From Trigonopsis variabilis (Eukaryota > Ascomycota > Trigonopsidomycetes > Trigonopsidales > Trigonopsidaceae): 64,000 bases of DNA. The translations under genes were made by a program, and so were the position numbers. Under the pieces are notes generated by a model. That model ran no database searches, was not told the DNA's origin, and saw nothing but the letters and a program-made list of their open reading frames with translations. Positions 1-9,344 of this stretch are shown here, one piece after another (positions within the stretch are counted from its first letter, which is position 1; each line of letters opens with the position of its first letter). The DNA lies in assembly GCA_003707065.3 (NCBI GenBank), contig PPXM03000001.1, positions 124,001 to 188,000 on the forward strand. The letters are read 5' to 3'.

Positions 1-279
1 ATGAAATAATTCAGGAATTCAGTAGCAAGAAGAAAAATACTTAACAAAAAAATGATATGAAAACGAAAAGAAAATGTAAGAGTATTCCTGTTACTCATGA
101 CTGTATAACAGGTAAAGTGTCTGTGTCTGTGTGAATATCCTGTCGGATTACTCTAAGTCAGTCATTGGTAGACAAACAGAACGGTGGTTTTGTAAGCACG
201 TTGGGTGTGTAAAATGGGTAGCGAATTTGCCTACGGTTGGGAGGAAACGCAGGAAATTTTTTGAACGATTACAGACACA

Positions 280-2251
280 ATGACCTCAACACAGTGGAGC
301 AGTCTCGGTATTCGGGATTGGCTGTAAGTTAACTTATGATGAGAAGTTCGAGAAGACTCACGATAGTTTTGAAGCTCTTGAGTCGTTAGGATACCCTCAA
401 ATGACGCCTGTGCAAGCGGCCAGTATTCCGTTACTCTGTGGAAATAAGGACATAGCAGTCGAGGTAAAAATGGAAAAGAAGAAGAAAGCTTATTCGCAGG
501 CAGTGACAGGATCTGGAAAGACTTTGGCTTTCATAATTCCTGTGTTGGAGAAAATCATGGCCTATGGTCCCTGGAAGCGGGGATCGATTGGAGGAGTTAT
601 TTTAAGTCCTACTAGAGAATTAGCTCAACAAACTTTTCATGTAATGGAACAGATTCTGGAGTTTCAACCGGAAGGAAGTCAGATGAATGCTCATTTATTG
701 ATTGGAGGAACAATTACGGCTATGGAAGATGTGCGCGAGATTCTCAAGAATGGGTCACAGATTATAATAGGGACCCCTGGACGGACATTTGAAGTTTTGA
801 GTTCGGATAATATCACTACTTCGAGAGTTGAAATTCTGATCCTCGATGAAGGTGATAAATTGCTCGATGTTGGGTTTGATAAGACGGTGGACGGCATAAT
901 ATCAATGTTACCAGCCCAGCGGAGAACAGGATTATTTTCTGCAACAATGGGAGATGCCATTTCAGATCTAGTCCGCGTGAAGATGAGAAACCCTGTCAAG
1001 GTCACCGTCAGGGTTTCGAATGATCAAAAAGTCCCTTTAACTCTTACCAATAAATATGCTATTGTGACACCTAGTCAAAAGCTAGCACTTCTACTATCCT
1101 TGATCAATTCGAAACAATACAGAAAGTTAATTGTGTATCTTTCTACTTGTGCAAGCGTGAGACATTACTACTCGCTATTGAAACATTTGCTTTCCTGTTC
1201 TGTTCCCAGACCAACAAACTTAGTATCTATACATGGAAATCTACCTGAAAAGGCTCGAATCAAGGCACTCGAGCAGTTTTCAAGATCTTTGGATAGATCT
1301 GTCCTTCTTGCGACTGACGTTGCTGCAAGAGGGCTGGATATTCCCGATCTTGATCTTGTAATTCAATTAGACCCTCCTCAAGATACGAAAGTCTTTCTTC
1401 ATAGAGCTGGTCGCGCCGGTCGTGCAGGCAAGAAGGGCGAAGCTATTGTGATGATTACTCCAAATAAAGAGCTTTCATATATCGACATAATGAAAGTAAG
1501 AAGGGTGAATATCGAAGCGATGATTCCAGGTCAAGAAAATTGGAATATTATTGCTCCAGAAGGCCAGGAATATGCTAAGGGACTTCGTGAACTGACGGAA
1601 ATGGCTGAAGCGTTCATAAAAGGCCATGGAACGCCTACAAAAGAGGTTATATTGGAACTTCGAAAATGGATTAAGCAAGATCGGGCTAGGCATGATTGTG
1701 CGGTCCAATCATATGTTTCGTTTGTCCGTTCTTATTCCAAGCATCCCGAAAAGTCAATTTTCAAGGTCCAAAATCTTGACTTTGTCAATCTAGGGTTTGC
1801 TCTAGGACTTTTAAGGCTTCCACGTATGCCAGAGATCAAGAGCAACAACAAAGATGGTATTTTAGAATGGGACGACCAAAACAGTGTTGATCTTCCTGTT
1901 GTCGAAAGAATCTCCTGGGAGGAGTACGGGTACAAAGATCCCGAGAAAGGAAAGTTGGCTAAAGAAGGACGCATATTGCTAGAACAGAATAGTAGGAATC
2001 ACCTGGTCAAACATAGCAGGGGTTCAGGAAATAGGCAAAACAAACCCTGGTCAGAACGTGAGTTGAAGAAGAGAAAAAGGGATGAAAGACGCCAGAGGAA
2101 AGATCAGAAGAGACAGGAGGTATCGCTAGAAAAAGCAAGGGCGATTTTAGATAGAGCAGAGTACGATGACGATCTGGAAACTGACTGGAAAGATTTGGTT
2201 AAGACGAGAAAGAAAAAGACTACCGTCGTGGGAGATTTTGATGGATTGTAA
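280..2251 (+). CDS. SPB4: ATP-dependent rRNA helicase Spb4 (DEAD-box family)
   Basis: DEAD-box helicase of 60S ribosomal subunit assembly; in yeast Spb4 acts on 27S pre-rRNA in the nucleolus. Exons 280-323, 367-463 and 500-2251 give about 630 aa. I chose ATG 280 because joining over a 43-nt intron (324-366) restores the Spb4 start leading into MTPVQA. A second intron (464-499) is 36 nt, has no stop and is in frame; its removal restores the motif VEAVTGSGKT. Visible motifs are PTRELAQ, GTPGR, SAT, ATDVAARGLD and HRAGRAGRAG, followed by a basic C-terminal tail typical of Spb4. Oddity: motif II reads DEGD (residues 163-166) instead of DEAD. Its 3' end converges on the TLC gene. Family assignment is firm; the two introns are inferred from family alignment. 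Confidence 0.93.
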
Positions 2252-2518
2252 AATATTGATGGTGAAAAATAAGGTTACAAAAGTAGGCTCCCCTATTTTC
2301 TCTATTAGACAACGGCTATTGCAATATATATGAGAATCACAATCTAACAGTCTAAGCAAGGAATTGTGTATAATCCACAAAGACTAGTGGGAATCGTAAA
2401 GTGTTCGATTGTGAATTACTGAGTTTTCTTTTGCGATTTTGGTCCAAGACGGGATCTTGCGACAGAGACCATTTTAGAGAACCAAAAGATCTAGAATGTT
2501 AATTTCCCAGAGTCTAGT

Positions 2519-3371
2519 TTAAAAGCATACGTTTAATACGTTCAATGACATATTGGATCCTAAAACGGTGAGGGGATAAATAGCAGGGACTTTGCCCCAA
2601 GTGTCGATCATATCCAGAAAAAGTCGAAATATCTGGAATCCTCCCCACAAGATACGGATCGTGAAGAATGTAAACATAAGCACGAGACCATTAATGACTT
2701 GAAGGGAATGAGGCACTGTTCCCTCTGGCAAATGGGACGCAAACCTGGAAAATTAGTCAAAGTAATCAACAACCATAATACCAATGGAAATTGACAAAAG
2801 GGGTGGATAGTTCGAAAAGCAGAAAGTAAGGAGCATAATAGATGATATAAGGTCTCTAGTATAGGTTAGATTGGTAAAAATTAATCAGATGCACCATTGA
2901 CAGACTGAAGACGATAAAAGCTGCAACACCGTGGATAGCGAATTGGAAACCGAACATGGAGGACATCTTTAAGCAGATATATGAATCCCATAGAAAGTAT
3001 CCCAAGGCCATCGCACATGCAAATCCCGAGTATGGAGTATAACCGAAGACATGGTCCGCGGCAAGGGTCTTATCGAAGAACATGGGAAAGGTGATAGCCA
3101 TGATAGCGAAGCATTGTACTTGAGAAACGACATGAATGTCAAAATTCACTCGATTGCGCGGTTCAATTTTATTATAGGAAGGGATCAGATACGGGCTCAG
3201 TATACCGCTAACTAGATAGATCGAATGGTAGAAGAGAAAAGCACCCAGGACCTCATGAGCATGAGCAGGAAATGCCTTTAATCCAATCGGATCCGTCACA
3301 ATAGCTATCTTGTTTTGGATGGCTGGAGAAAAAGCATATGAACTAAATGGATCTGACGTAAAATCGAGCAT
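2519..3371 (-). CDS. TLC-domain (TRAM/LAG1/CLN8-like) multipass membrane protein
   Basis: Three exons (3371-2895, 2855-2782, 2744-2519) give about 258 aa. The introns are 39 nt (2856-2894; branch CTAAC, acceptor CTAG) and 37 nt (2745-2781). The middle exon encodes the diagnostic TLC stretch ending FELSTPFVNFHW, which appears in frame only when both introns are removed; this strongly supports the model. Several hydrophobic segments run through the protein, with HAHEVLG and the later HG pair near the membrane helices. Relatives are the TMEM56/TLCD4-like proteins of animals and uncharacterised fungal TLC proteins; some TLC proteins act in ceramide or phospholipid metabolism, but the substrate cannot be told here. 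It is likely an ER or Golgi membrane protein. Divergent from the Mpr1-like gene. Confidence 0.88.
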
Positions 3372-3952
3372 GACAGGTCGAAGACCGCTAGACCAACAAC
3401 ACTTCGGTGAATGTAACGTTCAACAATATACCGTCGTAGTTCAAACCGAGGACTTAAAGTGGGATCTGCGGCTAGATATCTTGAAGTCTATTAATGTTCT
3501 AATTAATCTAAGGGAAGCTGCATGTACAACAGCAATGAAACCGGTTGGGTTCATTTGCGTTGACCTTGAAGCCTAGCCTTACGCCAGCACAGCGATTTCG
3601 ACAACGCTAAAAATGATGTAGACGTGTGCACACGAGGGGATGATTAGTCTCTTTTCCTGAGCACGACGAACAGTTAAAGCCTAGGAACGCGTGATGTTCA
3701 TATCCCGGAGTTACGTTAAGAGCGACGACCATGGGAAAAACTGGATAGAGAAAAAACCAACAAGACAATGTCCCCTGTTGCTTTAGATTATCCTAAATAG
3801 TTCTATTAAGAGCGCTGTACTTTCGCGAATGTTCTATCATTCGTGTTCATCATGATGTTTCAATCTCCGACAACCTTCATTTGCCAGAAACGGCTAGTGT
3901 CCGTGTATCTTCTTTCCTTCCTTCAGACAGTTCTACACTGCTTCTACCTTTT
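3372..3952. other. Intergenic gap between divergent TLC and Mpr1-like genes
   Basis: About 580 bp of shared upstream sequence for the two divergently transcribed neighbours. The open frame of the Mpr1-like gene extends back to a TTG at 3881 without a stop, but contains no ATG before 3953. I see no RNA gene, repeat or other conserved coding frame. Confidence 0.5.
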
Positions 3953-4606
3953 ATGCCTGTATTCGAAGATCCAAGATCTGGAATTACCAAGAGAAAGCTT
4001 GCTGGTACAGCCTCATTTATAAAGCCGTTCCATACTACTTTGGAATCGGGTGTGAATGTCACTGTTCTACCGATCTTCAGCCACAAGGACATTCCTCAAG
4101 GTCTGCTCCACGCTGTCACTAAAGAATTTAACGAAGCTATTGATGAGGGCAACAGATTTGCTCAAGATGAGCATCTCACTGATGATGATATGAAGACGTT
4201 TTGGTTTGGCGCATTCACCGCTATCATCGTTGAAGATGACAGATCAAGGACACAGCTGACCGACTTTCCGCTCGACTGGGATTGGGAAAAACTGTTATTG
4301 GGGAGTATGATAATAAAGCCTAATTATCCCGGGATATGCTCTCATGTGTGCAATGGCAGCTTCCTTGTCCCTTCCATAGCGCGGGGCCGAGGGTTAGGCA
4401 ACTTTCTCGGAGATCTCTACCTGCAGTGGGCCAGACTTCTTGGCTATGAATATTCCGTTTTCAATCTTGTCTTTGAAAATAACCTGGCTTCGTCCAAAAT
4501 CTGGGACCGCCTAGGGTTTCAAGTCATTGGTAGAGTTCCTGGCTGTGCGAAGATCAAAGGTGCAAATCACCCCGTAGATGCCTTAATCTACGGCAAGAGA
4601 TTATGA
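3953..4606 (+). CDS. MPR1: GNAT N-acetyltransferase, Mpr1 (L-azetidine-2-carboxylate acetyltransferase) family
   Basis: About 217 aa from the first in-frame ATG (3953), close to the 229 aa of yeast Mpr1. It matches Mpr1 as I recall it across the whole GNAT domain: LLGSMIIKPNYPGICSH with a Cys-Asn pair, the acetyl-CoA loop RGRGLG, FNLVFENNLAS, KIWDRLGFQVIGRVP and the C-terminal VDALIYGK. Mpr1 enzymes acetylate toxic proline analogues such as azetidine-2-carboxylate and influence proline/arginine metabolism and oxidative stress tolerance. The same terminal motif occurs in the SPT10 homologue 7 kb downstream, so the two are related. A start further upstream, or a small 5' exon, is possible because the frame is open to 3881 with no ATG. 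Confidence 0.85.
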   Translation: MPVFEDPRSGITKRKLAGTASFIKPFHTTLESGVNVTVLPIFSHKDIPQGLLHAVTKEFNEAIDEGNRFAQDEHLTDDDMKTFWFGAFTAIIVEDDRSRTQLTDFPLDWDWEKLLLGSMIIKPNYPGICSHVCNGSFLVPSIARGRGLGNFLGDLYLQWARLLGYEYSVFNLVFENNLASSKIWDRLGFQVIGRVPGCAKIKGANHPVDALIYGKRL

Positions 4607-4706
4607 AGGCGCCGAGCGGAACTATATTATACGAAGTTTAAGTCTACGATACATGTTTCGTATGGATAGGAGCATCCATGGGTAGAATAATAGATAAGAA
4701 TATAAA

Positions 4707-5939
4707 TCAGAAGACAGATATATAATTATGGATGCGCTCTTTTTGATTTTGCGCAATACATTCGGCAATCCAAGTAATGTTGCGAATTTCTTGTTCGCGC
4801 GCTTTGAACCATGCCCAGACAGTAGATAGAGCAAACTGTTGTGTAAATGCAGCTTTACAGAGTTCCATCTCATATTGGTAGAGATGGTCTTCTAATGATT
4901 TCGATTCATCAAAGAAATTATTGTATTCGCCAACTGATTCCACTGCAACTCGGATGTTATCTATATCGTCTGCCCTTATTAGCTGCTGCGTGGCAACGGG
5001 GTATAGCTTTCCAAACCGGGGACAGAGCGACAAGCGCTCATCTCTTGATAGTTCTGTTCCCAGTGAATTCAAGGCAATGTTGACCGCTCTTCGATCGGCC
5101 TCGAATTCCAATAAAGCTCTCATATTTTCACGCGTAGGAGATGGCAACGATTGACTGAAGGCATAAAAATCTTCGAGATAAGCACGGTAAAGAGTATTTC
5201 TGATAATCTCGATATTGAGGTCGTCTAAATCAGCAGCCGAGAGACATTCTTGGAAATAAGGTGCCAATGGAGTTTCAACTAAGACCGTGTTATATAAGTC
5301 ATCTACTGATGTAGCAACGCAAAGTGCAGGGAGCGTTTCAAACCAACCCAATGGGTGACAGCGCTCGAGTAATTCCTTTGTATCCCTTTCATGAATGGTT
5401 CCAGTGATCAAGAGGGCGACATTGTCAATCATATAGCCATATGTTATATAGTCCATGAACTTGGTCAAAGGTTCGTTCGACTGCGAGCGAATGTACCGAA
5501 ATTCAGCCACAAGCTTTTGAGAGGCATGGTCGGAAATCGTAGAAGTTGAAAGGGGGCTAGGAACGTTGGCAAGGAAATTGGAATACTCAGTGGCTGACAG
5601 TTGTAATTTGAGATCTTTAATTAGTGTCTGATCTGTAAATTTTGACAATATCATCTTGGGCTCACTTGTTCTCTTCAAAAACCCTATTAAATCATGACGA
5701 CTATGAGAACACAAATTATATCATTAATCAAGGACAACACTCAAGAAAGACAAAGTGTCACTGCCTAAATATTGAACATACCATCCAATGTCTCACACTG
5801 TGTTAGATTGGAATATACGGGTCCAGTCAAGAGTCCAGACTGATAACCGCGGACCAATCCTTCCACATAGCCACTGAGAGTCAGTTCAACGGTAGGCGTA
5901 ATCAGCTTACTGGTCTATATTAAAGTACACTCCTTCCAT
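4707..5939 (-). CDS. VMA6: V-type H+-ATPase subunit d (Vma6)
   Basis: Subunit d of the V0 sector couples the membrane ring to the central stalk of the vacuolar proton pump. Exons 5939-5911, 5873-5782 and 5614-4707 give 342 aa (yeast Vma6 is 345). The N terminus MEGVYFNID and the motif [15 protein letters not shown] appear only after removing a 37-nt intron (5874-5910) and a 167-nt intron (5615-5781, acceptor TTAAAG). Family hallmarks are [56 protein letters not shown] and the terminal [18 protein letters not shown]. The second intron is several-fold longer than most in this window, and its acceptor was chosen to fit the protein. The enzyme acidifies the vacuole, the compartment that the VPS41 and AP-3 products serve. 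Confidence 0.95.
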
Positions 5940-6447
5940 CTTGTAGGGCAAATCCAAGGTCAAAGCCTAACAACGTAGCAACGCTGCGGCATAGTTTGGA
6001 AAGTGTTACTGTCAAAAAAAAGACTAGATCGATGACCTCGAGTTAAGCTTCAATACGCAACATTTTTACAATTTTTCTTTTCTTCTTTTCTTTGAGTTTA
6101 GCGATTATCCATAAAACTATCGATAGAAAATATATGACGTAGAGAAGAAATTCTTTCTATCCTGCCTAAGCTTTAAACGTTTTTTTTGGTGTAATGCGAC
6201 TATGATCAGTCAGCAGTGTCGGAACATCTCGAGGATATAATAAGCTAAATTTAATACATTGGCTTCTTTTCTCTGCGTTTTATGGAAGAGCGAACACTCC
6301 CGTTGCAATCGATCATTACCAGTACTGAGTTGGACGACGAAATTCGCGCTTAACGGATTGCAGTGGCAAGGTTTCACGACCACACGAAATTTCATTCTAG
6401 AAGGTTCCATTAGCAACACTGCAAAGTATTTGCAGCAGCGCGCTGTC
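5940..6447. other. Intergenic gap (VMA6 / COG8 divergent promoters)
   Basis: About 510 bp between divergent VMA6 and COG8. It is AT-rich, with a T-run near 6180. The COG8 frame stays open upstream from 6259, but the sequence before 6448 does not resemble a Cog8 N terminus and is treated as 5' leader. No RNA gene or repeat recognised. Confidence 0.5.
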
Positions 6448-7608
6448 ATGGATGACCCATTATTAGACGTTCTTTTGGATTCGAAGGAAGACCGTCAGAG
6501 ACTTGAACCTATATCCAGCCATATCCCTGATTATTTAGAACGCCTGCGAATTCTTAAACTTGATTCGTTATCTGCTGAAAAAAAGCATTTGGATGTGTCA
6601 TATGATTCATTGTCTTCAACCATAAGGAGCTTGACATATTCGTCTTATCCGCAGTTATTACGCGCTTATGAAGCTGTTAATGTGTTTACAAAGGGATATG
6701 TGACCATAAAAGATCAATCGAAACAATTGAATGAATTGATCAATACAATCGAGAACAAAACTTGTGGTCTTTCAAACTTTCAGGGACCAGAACGTTCTGC
6801 CAGCCCATCCTTGGAGTCTAAGCTAATAGTCAAATATTCGGAGAAGTTGACAGATATTCTTGAATTTCCCTTGCTGATACAGTCCTGCGTGCAAGCTGGT
6901 TATTATGCTGAGGCCCTGGATCTGGCTGCTCATTCACGTCGGCTTGGGATCAGATTCAAAGGATTGAACATTATCTCCATAATTTTGAGACAAGTTGAGA
7001 ACACTTTAGATTATATGACTCATCATTTGCTACAATTATTGCGAACAAATATTAAGCTCCCTAATGCAATAAAGATCATCAGCTATCTAGGCCGGCTTCC
7101 TGCATTTCAAGGCCCTAACTCATCTTTAGATCTCGCTCACATTTATCTTCTCTCTCGTTTGGCTTATCTTTATAAGCAGCTAGACTTGTTTACCCCCCTT
7201 CAATCCAATCCGGAAATCTTTCTGAAAAAATATATCGAGACTTTTAGAGAAATCATGTTTGCAACATTAGTGGGGTTCAGACAGCTCTTTCCTGAACGAG
7301 AACGCCCGATTGAACACGTTCCTTTTGACTATGGCACTAAACTGCTTTCATCTTTCCTTCGCGAAACCCTTGAAACTCTTCAATCTACTATTGTTTCCCA
7401 CTCCTATCAGGTGAAAGATAAGCAAGCTAGAATGGCTCTTTGGCTTCAAATTCTTTATTGTGCGCAATCTTTCCATAGAGTTGGAGGCGGATTTTGGAGT
7501 TTTATGCTTCGTGAAGCTTCTCTTGAGAATAGAGGCGGGGTGACGTTGGAGGAATGGATTTCTACAATAGAACGGCAGAGAGAACTGGCTAGAAAACTTG
7601 ACCAATGA
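6448..7608 (+). CDS. COG8: Conserved oligomeric Golgi complex subunit 8 (Cog8/Dor1)
   Basis: Subunit of the COG tethering complex, which acts in retrograde traffic within the Golgi. I chose ATG 6448 (386 aa), because MDDPLLDVLL followed by a Pro-Asp-Tyr-Leu stretch resembles the Dor1-family start; an in-frame ATG at 6259 would add 63 residues of unlikely sequence. The protein is alpha-helical, with the Dor1-family core: a helical repeat around AEALDLAAHSRRL, the LLQLLRTNIKLPNAIKIISYLGRL segment (positions about 7039-7110) and LAHIYLLSRLAYL. Single exon. Its 3' end lies 47 bp from the convergent uS15m gene, so the two 3' UTRs probably overlap. Assignment rests on pattern recognition of the Dor1 core. 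Confidence 0.82.
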   Translation: MDDPLLDVLLDSKEDRQRLEPISSHIPDYLERLRILKLDSLSAEKKHLDVSYDSLSSTIRSLTYSSYPQLLRAYEAVNVFTKGYVTIKDQSKQLNELINTIENKTCGLSNFQGPERSASPSLESKLIVKYSEKLTDILEFPLLIQSCVQAGYYAEALDLAAHSRRLGIRFKGLNIISIILRQVENTLDYMTHHLLQLLRTNIKLPNAIKIISYLGRLPAFQGPNSSLDLAHIYLLSRLAYLYKQLDLFTPLQSNPEIFLKKYIETFREIMFATLVGFRQLFPERERPIEHVPFDYGTKLLSSFLRETLETLQSTIVSHSYQVKDKQARMALWLQILYCAQSFHRVGGGFWSFMLREASLENRGGVTLEEWISTIERQRELARKLDQ

Positions 7609-7655
7609 CAAAATGACTTACTTGAATTGCAGGGATGCGCTTGCTATATACAGGA

Positions 7656-8615
7656 CTATTTGAGCGCTTTCCATTTTTCAATGTTGATTTCATCAATCTT
7701 GCGAAGTATCTTCTTCTTGAACGACAAGGTAGAGACTTTCTTGCTCCGAACCGACACAACACGACGGTTTCCAACCAGTTCAGGGGCATACATGAGTTTG
7801 TCTTTAAGACTGAGGTCAAACTTTGAAGTCACGGATTCATCGGTCAAATTTAGATTCTCTAACGCAAATAGATATCTAGAGTAATTACTTCGGCGGAGAT
7901 ATCGTAGCACACTTTGTCGTCGTTGAATCATCATTCTAAAGCCTCGCTCACTCGATAAATCCTGTAAGTTTCTTGACATATGAGCAGCGAGGTGAAGGAT
8001 CTTGACGGTTAACACTGCAGCTTGGACCTCTGCTGAGCCCGTATCACCAGGAAAGCGACCAAAAGTCTCGACTGCGTCTCGAATATTATAATGAAGAATA
8101 GATTTAAAATTTGCTTGCTCTAAGGACAGGACTCGCTCAACAATCTTCTTATTCCGTTCTTGTTCACGATAGGCAGAAGAACGTGTCGTGTCTCTGCTTT
8201 GAGACATGGCTGCAGTATGAGCACCGAATGCGAGACTATTAAATTCATTGTTTCCAATGAAAAACGCTTTTGTGTCAAGGGAAGGTAGTAGAGTTCCCGC
8301 TGGTACTCTAATAGTGCTTGAAGTTGGAACTGCATCTGGGACCGCTTGGCCATTCTTCTCCATTTCATCAAGATCAGATATAACACCAGCCCATGCCATC
8401 GATCCACGGACCCGAGCTATAAAAGGCGACATTTCTTCCTCTACATTGCCAAAAATGGGATTACCAACGGCCTGCTTCTTTAGGGCAATCTCGAACAGTC
8501 GTTCCCCATGCCGCTCTAAGCGCTTCTTCGCCTTAACCTGTTTCAAAGCTTTTAATGATATTTGACTTGGAGCCGAGGTTGAAAACGCTCGAGCTAACCT
8601 TTTGAACGTGAGCAT
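7656..8615 (-). CDS. MRPS28: Mitochondrial small-subunit ribosomal protein uS15m
   Basis: 319 aa, single exon. Residues 1-25 (MLTFKRLARAFSTSAPS...) form a basic, Ser-rich, acid-free mitochondrial presequence with a plausible cleavage site. The C-terminal half holds the S15 domain: DTGSAEVQAAVLTVKILHL, then H..N..D.SSERGFRMMIQRRQSVLRYLRR, with the conserved His, Asp and Ser that contact 15S/12S rRNA. The long N-terminal extension is usual for fungal mitoribosomal uS15. The equivalent S. cerevisiae protein is called Mrps28. It is expected in the mitochondrial matrix, in the platform of the small subunit. Confidence 0.93.
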   Translation of the reverse strand: MLTFKRLARAFSTSAPSQISLKALKQVKAKKRLERHGERLFEIALKKQAVGNPIFGNVEEEMSPFIARVRGSMAWAGVISDLDEMEKNGQAVPDAVPTSSTIRVPAGTLLPSLDTKAFFIGNNEFNSLAFGAHTAAMSQSRDTTRSSAYREQERNKKIVERVLSLEQANFKSILHYNIRDAVETFGRFPGDTGSAEVQAAVLTVKILHLAAHMSRNLQDLSSERGFRMMIQRRQSVLRYLRRSNYSRYLFALENLNLTDESVTSKFDLSLKDKLMYAPELVGNRRVVSVRSKKVSTLSFKKKILRKIDEINIEKWKALK

Positions 8616-9344
8616 AGCGAGAGAGAAATTTAATTGTGTAGGGTAGCGCTGATTCTTCTCAGTCTTTCCTCGTGACCCGTGTTTGCTACTTGGCTCCCAT
8701 TATTCAACTGATACTCTTTTAAGACCCAACATTTTCAAGAAACCAGCAGCGACAAACTGACTGAAGAAATACAATGTTCTAATCTACTTTACTATTTTGA
8801 TCTAGCTCTTAGAATATGGCTTTCGGCTATTTATCTCTGCATTCCTTCCTAGAGAGGCTTCAATGCGATGTTTTCAACTACGACGCACGTGATACTTATA
8901 CTAATCTTTAACAGAGACATGAAGCACAGTAGATGATTTAGCGGAATAGAAGACATTTTCACACACTTGTTCGGAAGCAAATTCTGAAGGAGTAATAGAT
9001 CTCGTCATCGTGAAAATCCGTGGATATAGATGATTCTGAGATACAAGATGCTCACGGAGGACTGTGTCTTCAGAGAAATTGAAGGGAGACACAAACTTGC
9101 TGCTGCTTGCGAAGTACTCTGAAACCCATGATGATATAAGTCTCAGCTCATTTTATCTGTAGAATAAATCGTGGGCACTTTTTGCGCATCCAAAGACCTG
9201 TAAAATAATTCGGCTTCGACAAAGGATTACATAAGCAACCCGGACCTAGTCCTCCGACATCTGTTTACCCTATCAATGATAAAAAAAAACAGCAGTGTTT
9301 TCTCGCTGTACTCAATCTCTTTCTCCTAAAACAGCTAATTCAAC
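8616..9344. other. Intergenic gap (uS15m / carboxylesterase)
   Basis: About 730 bp of shared upstream sequence between divergent genes. A minus-strand frame stays open for about 85-90 codons (roughly 8901-9165), with balanced amino-acid composition but no convincing start and no family I recognise. A 9-bp A-run lies at about 9281-9290, just before the esterase leader. No RNA gene recognised. Confidence 0.45.

Noticed and set aside
691-1005. Minus-strand frame of 104 codons inside SPB4
   Set aside because: It lies opposite conserved helicase motifs and has no family features; it is a shadow of the SPB4 frame.
3310-3576. Plus-strand frame of 88 codons overlapping the TLC gene start
   Set aside because: Overlaps the 5' end of a well-supported gene on the other strand and resembles nothing.
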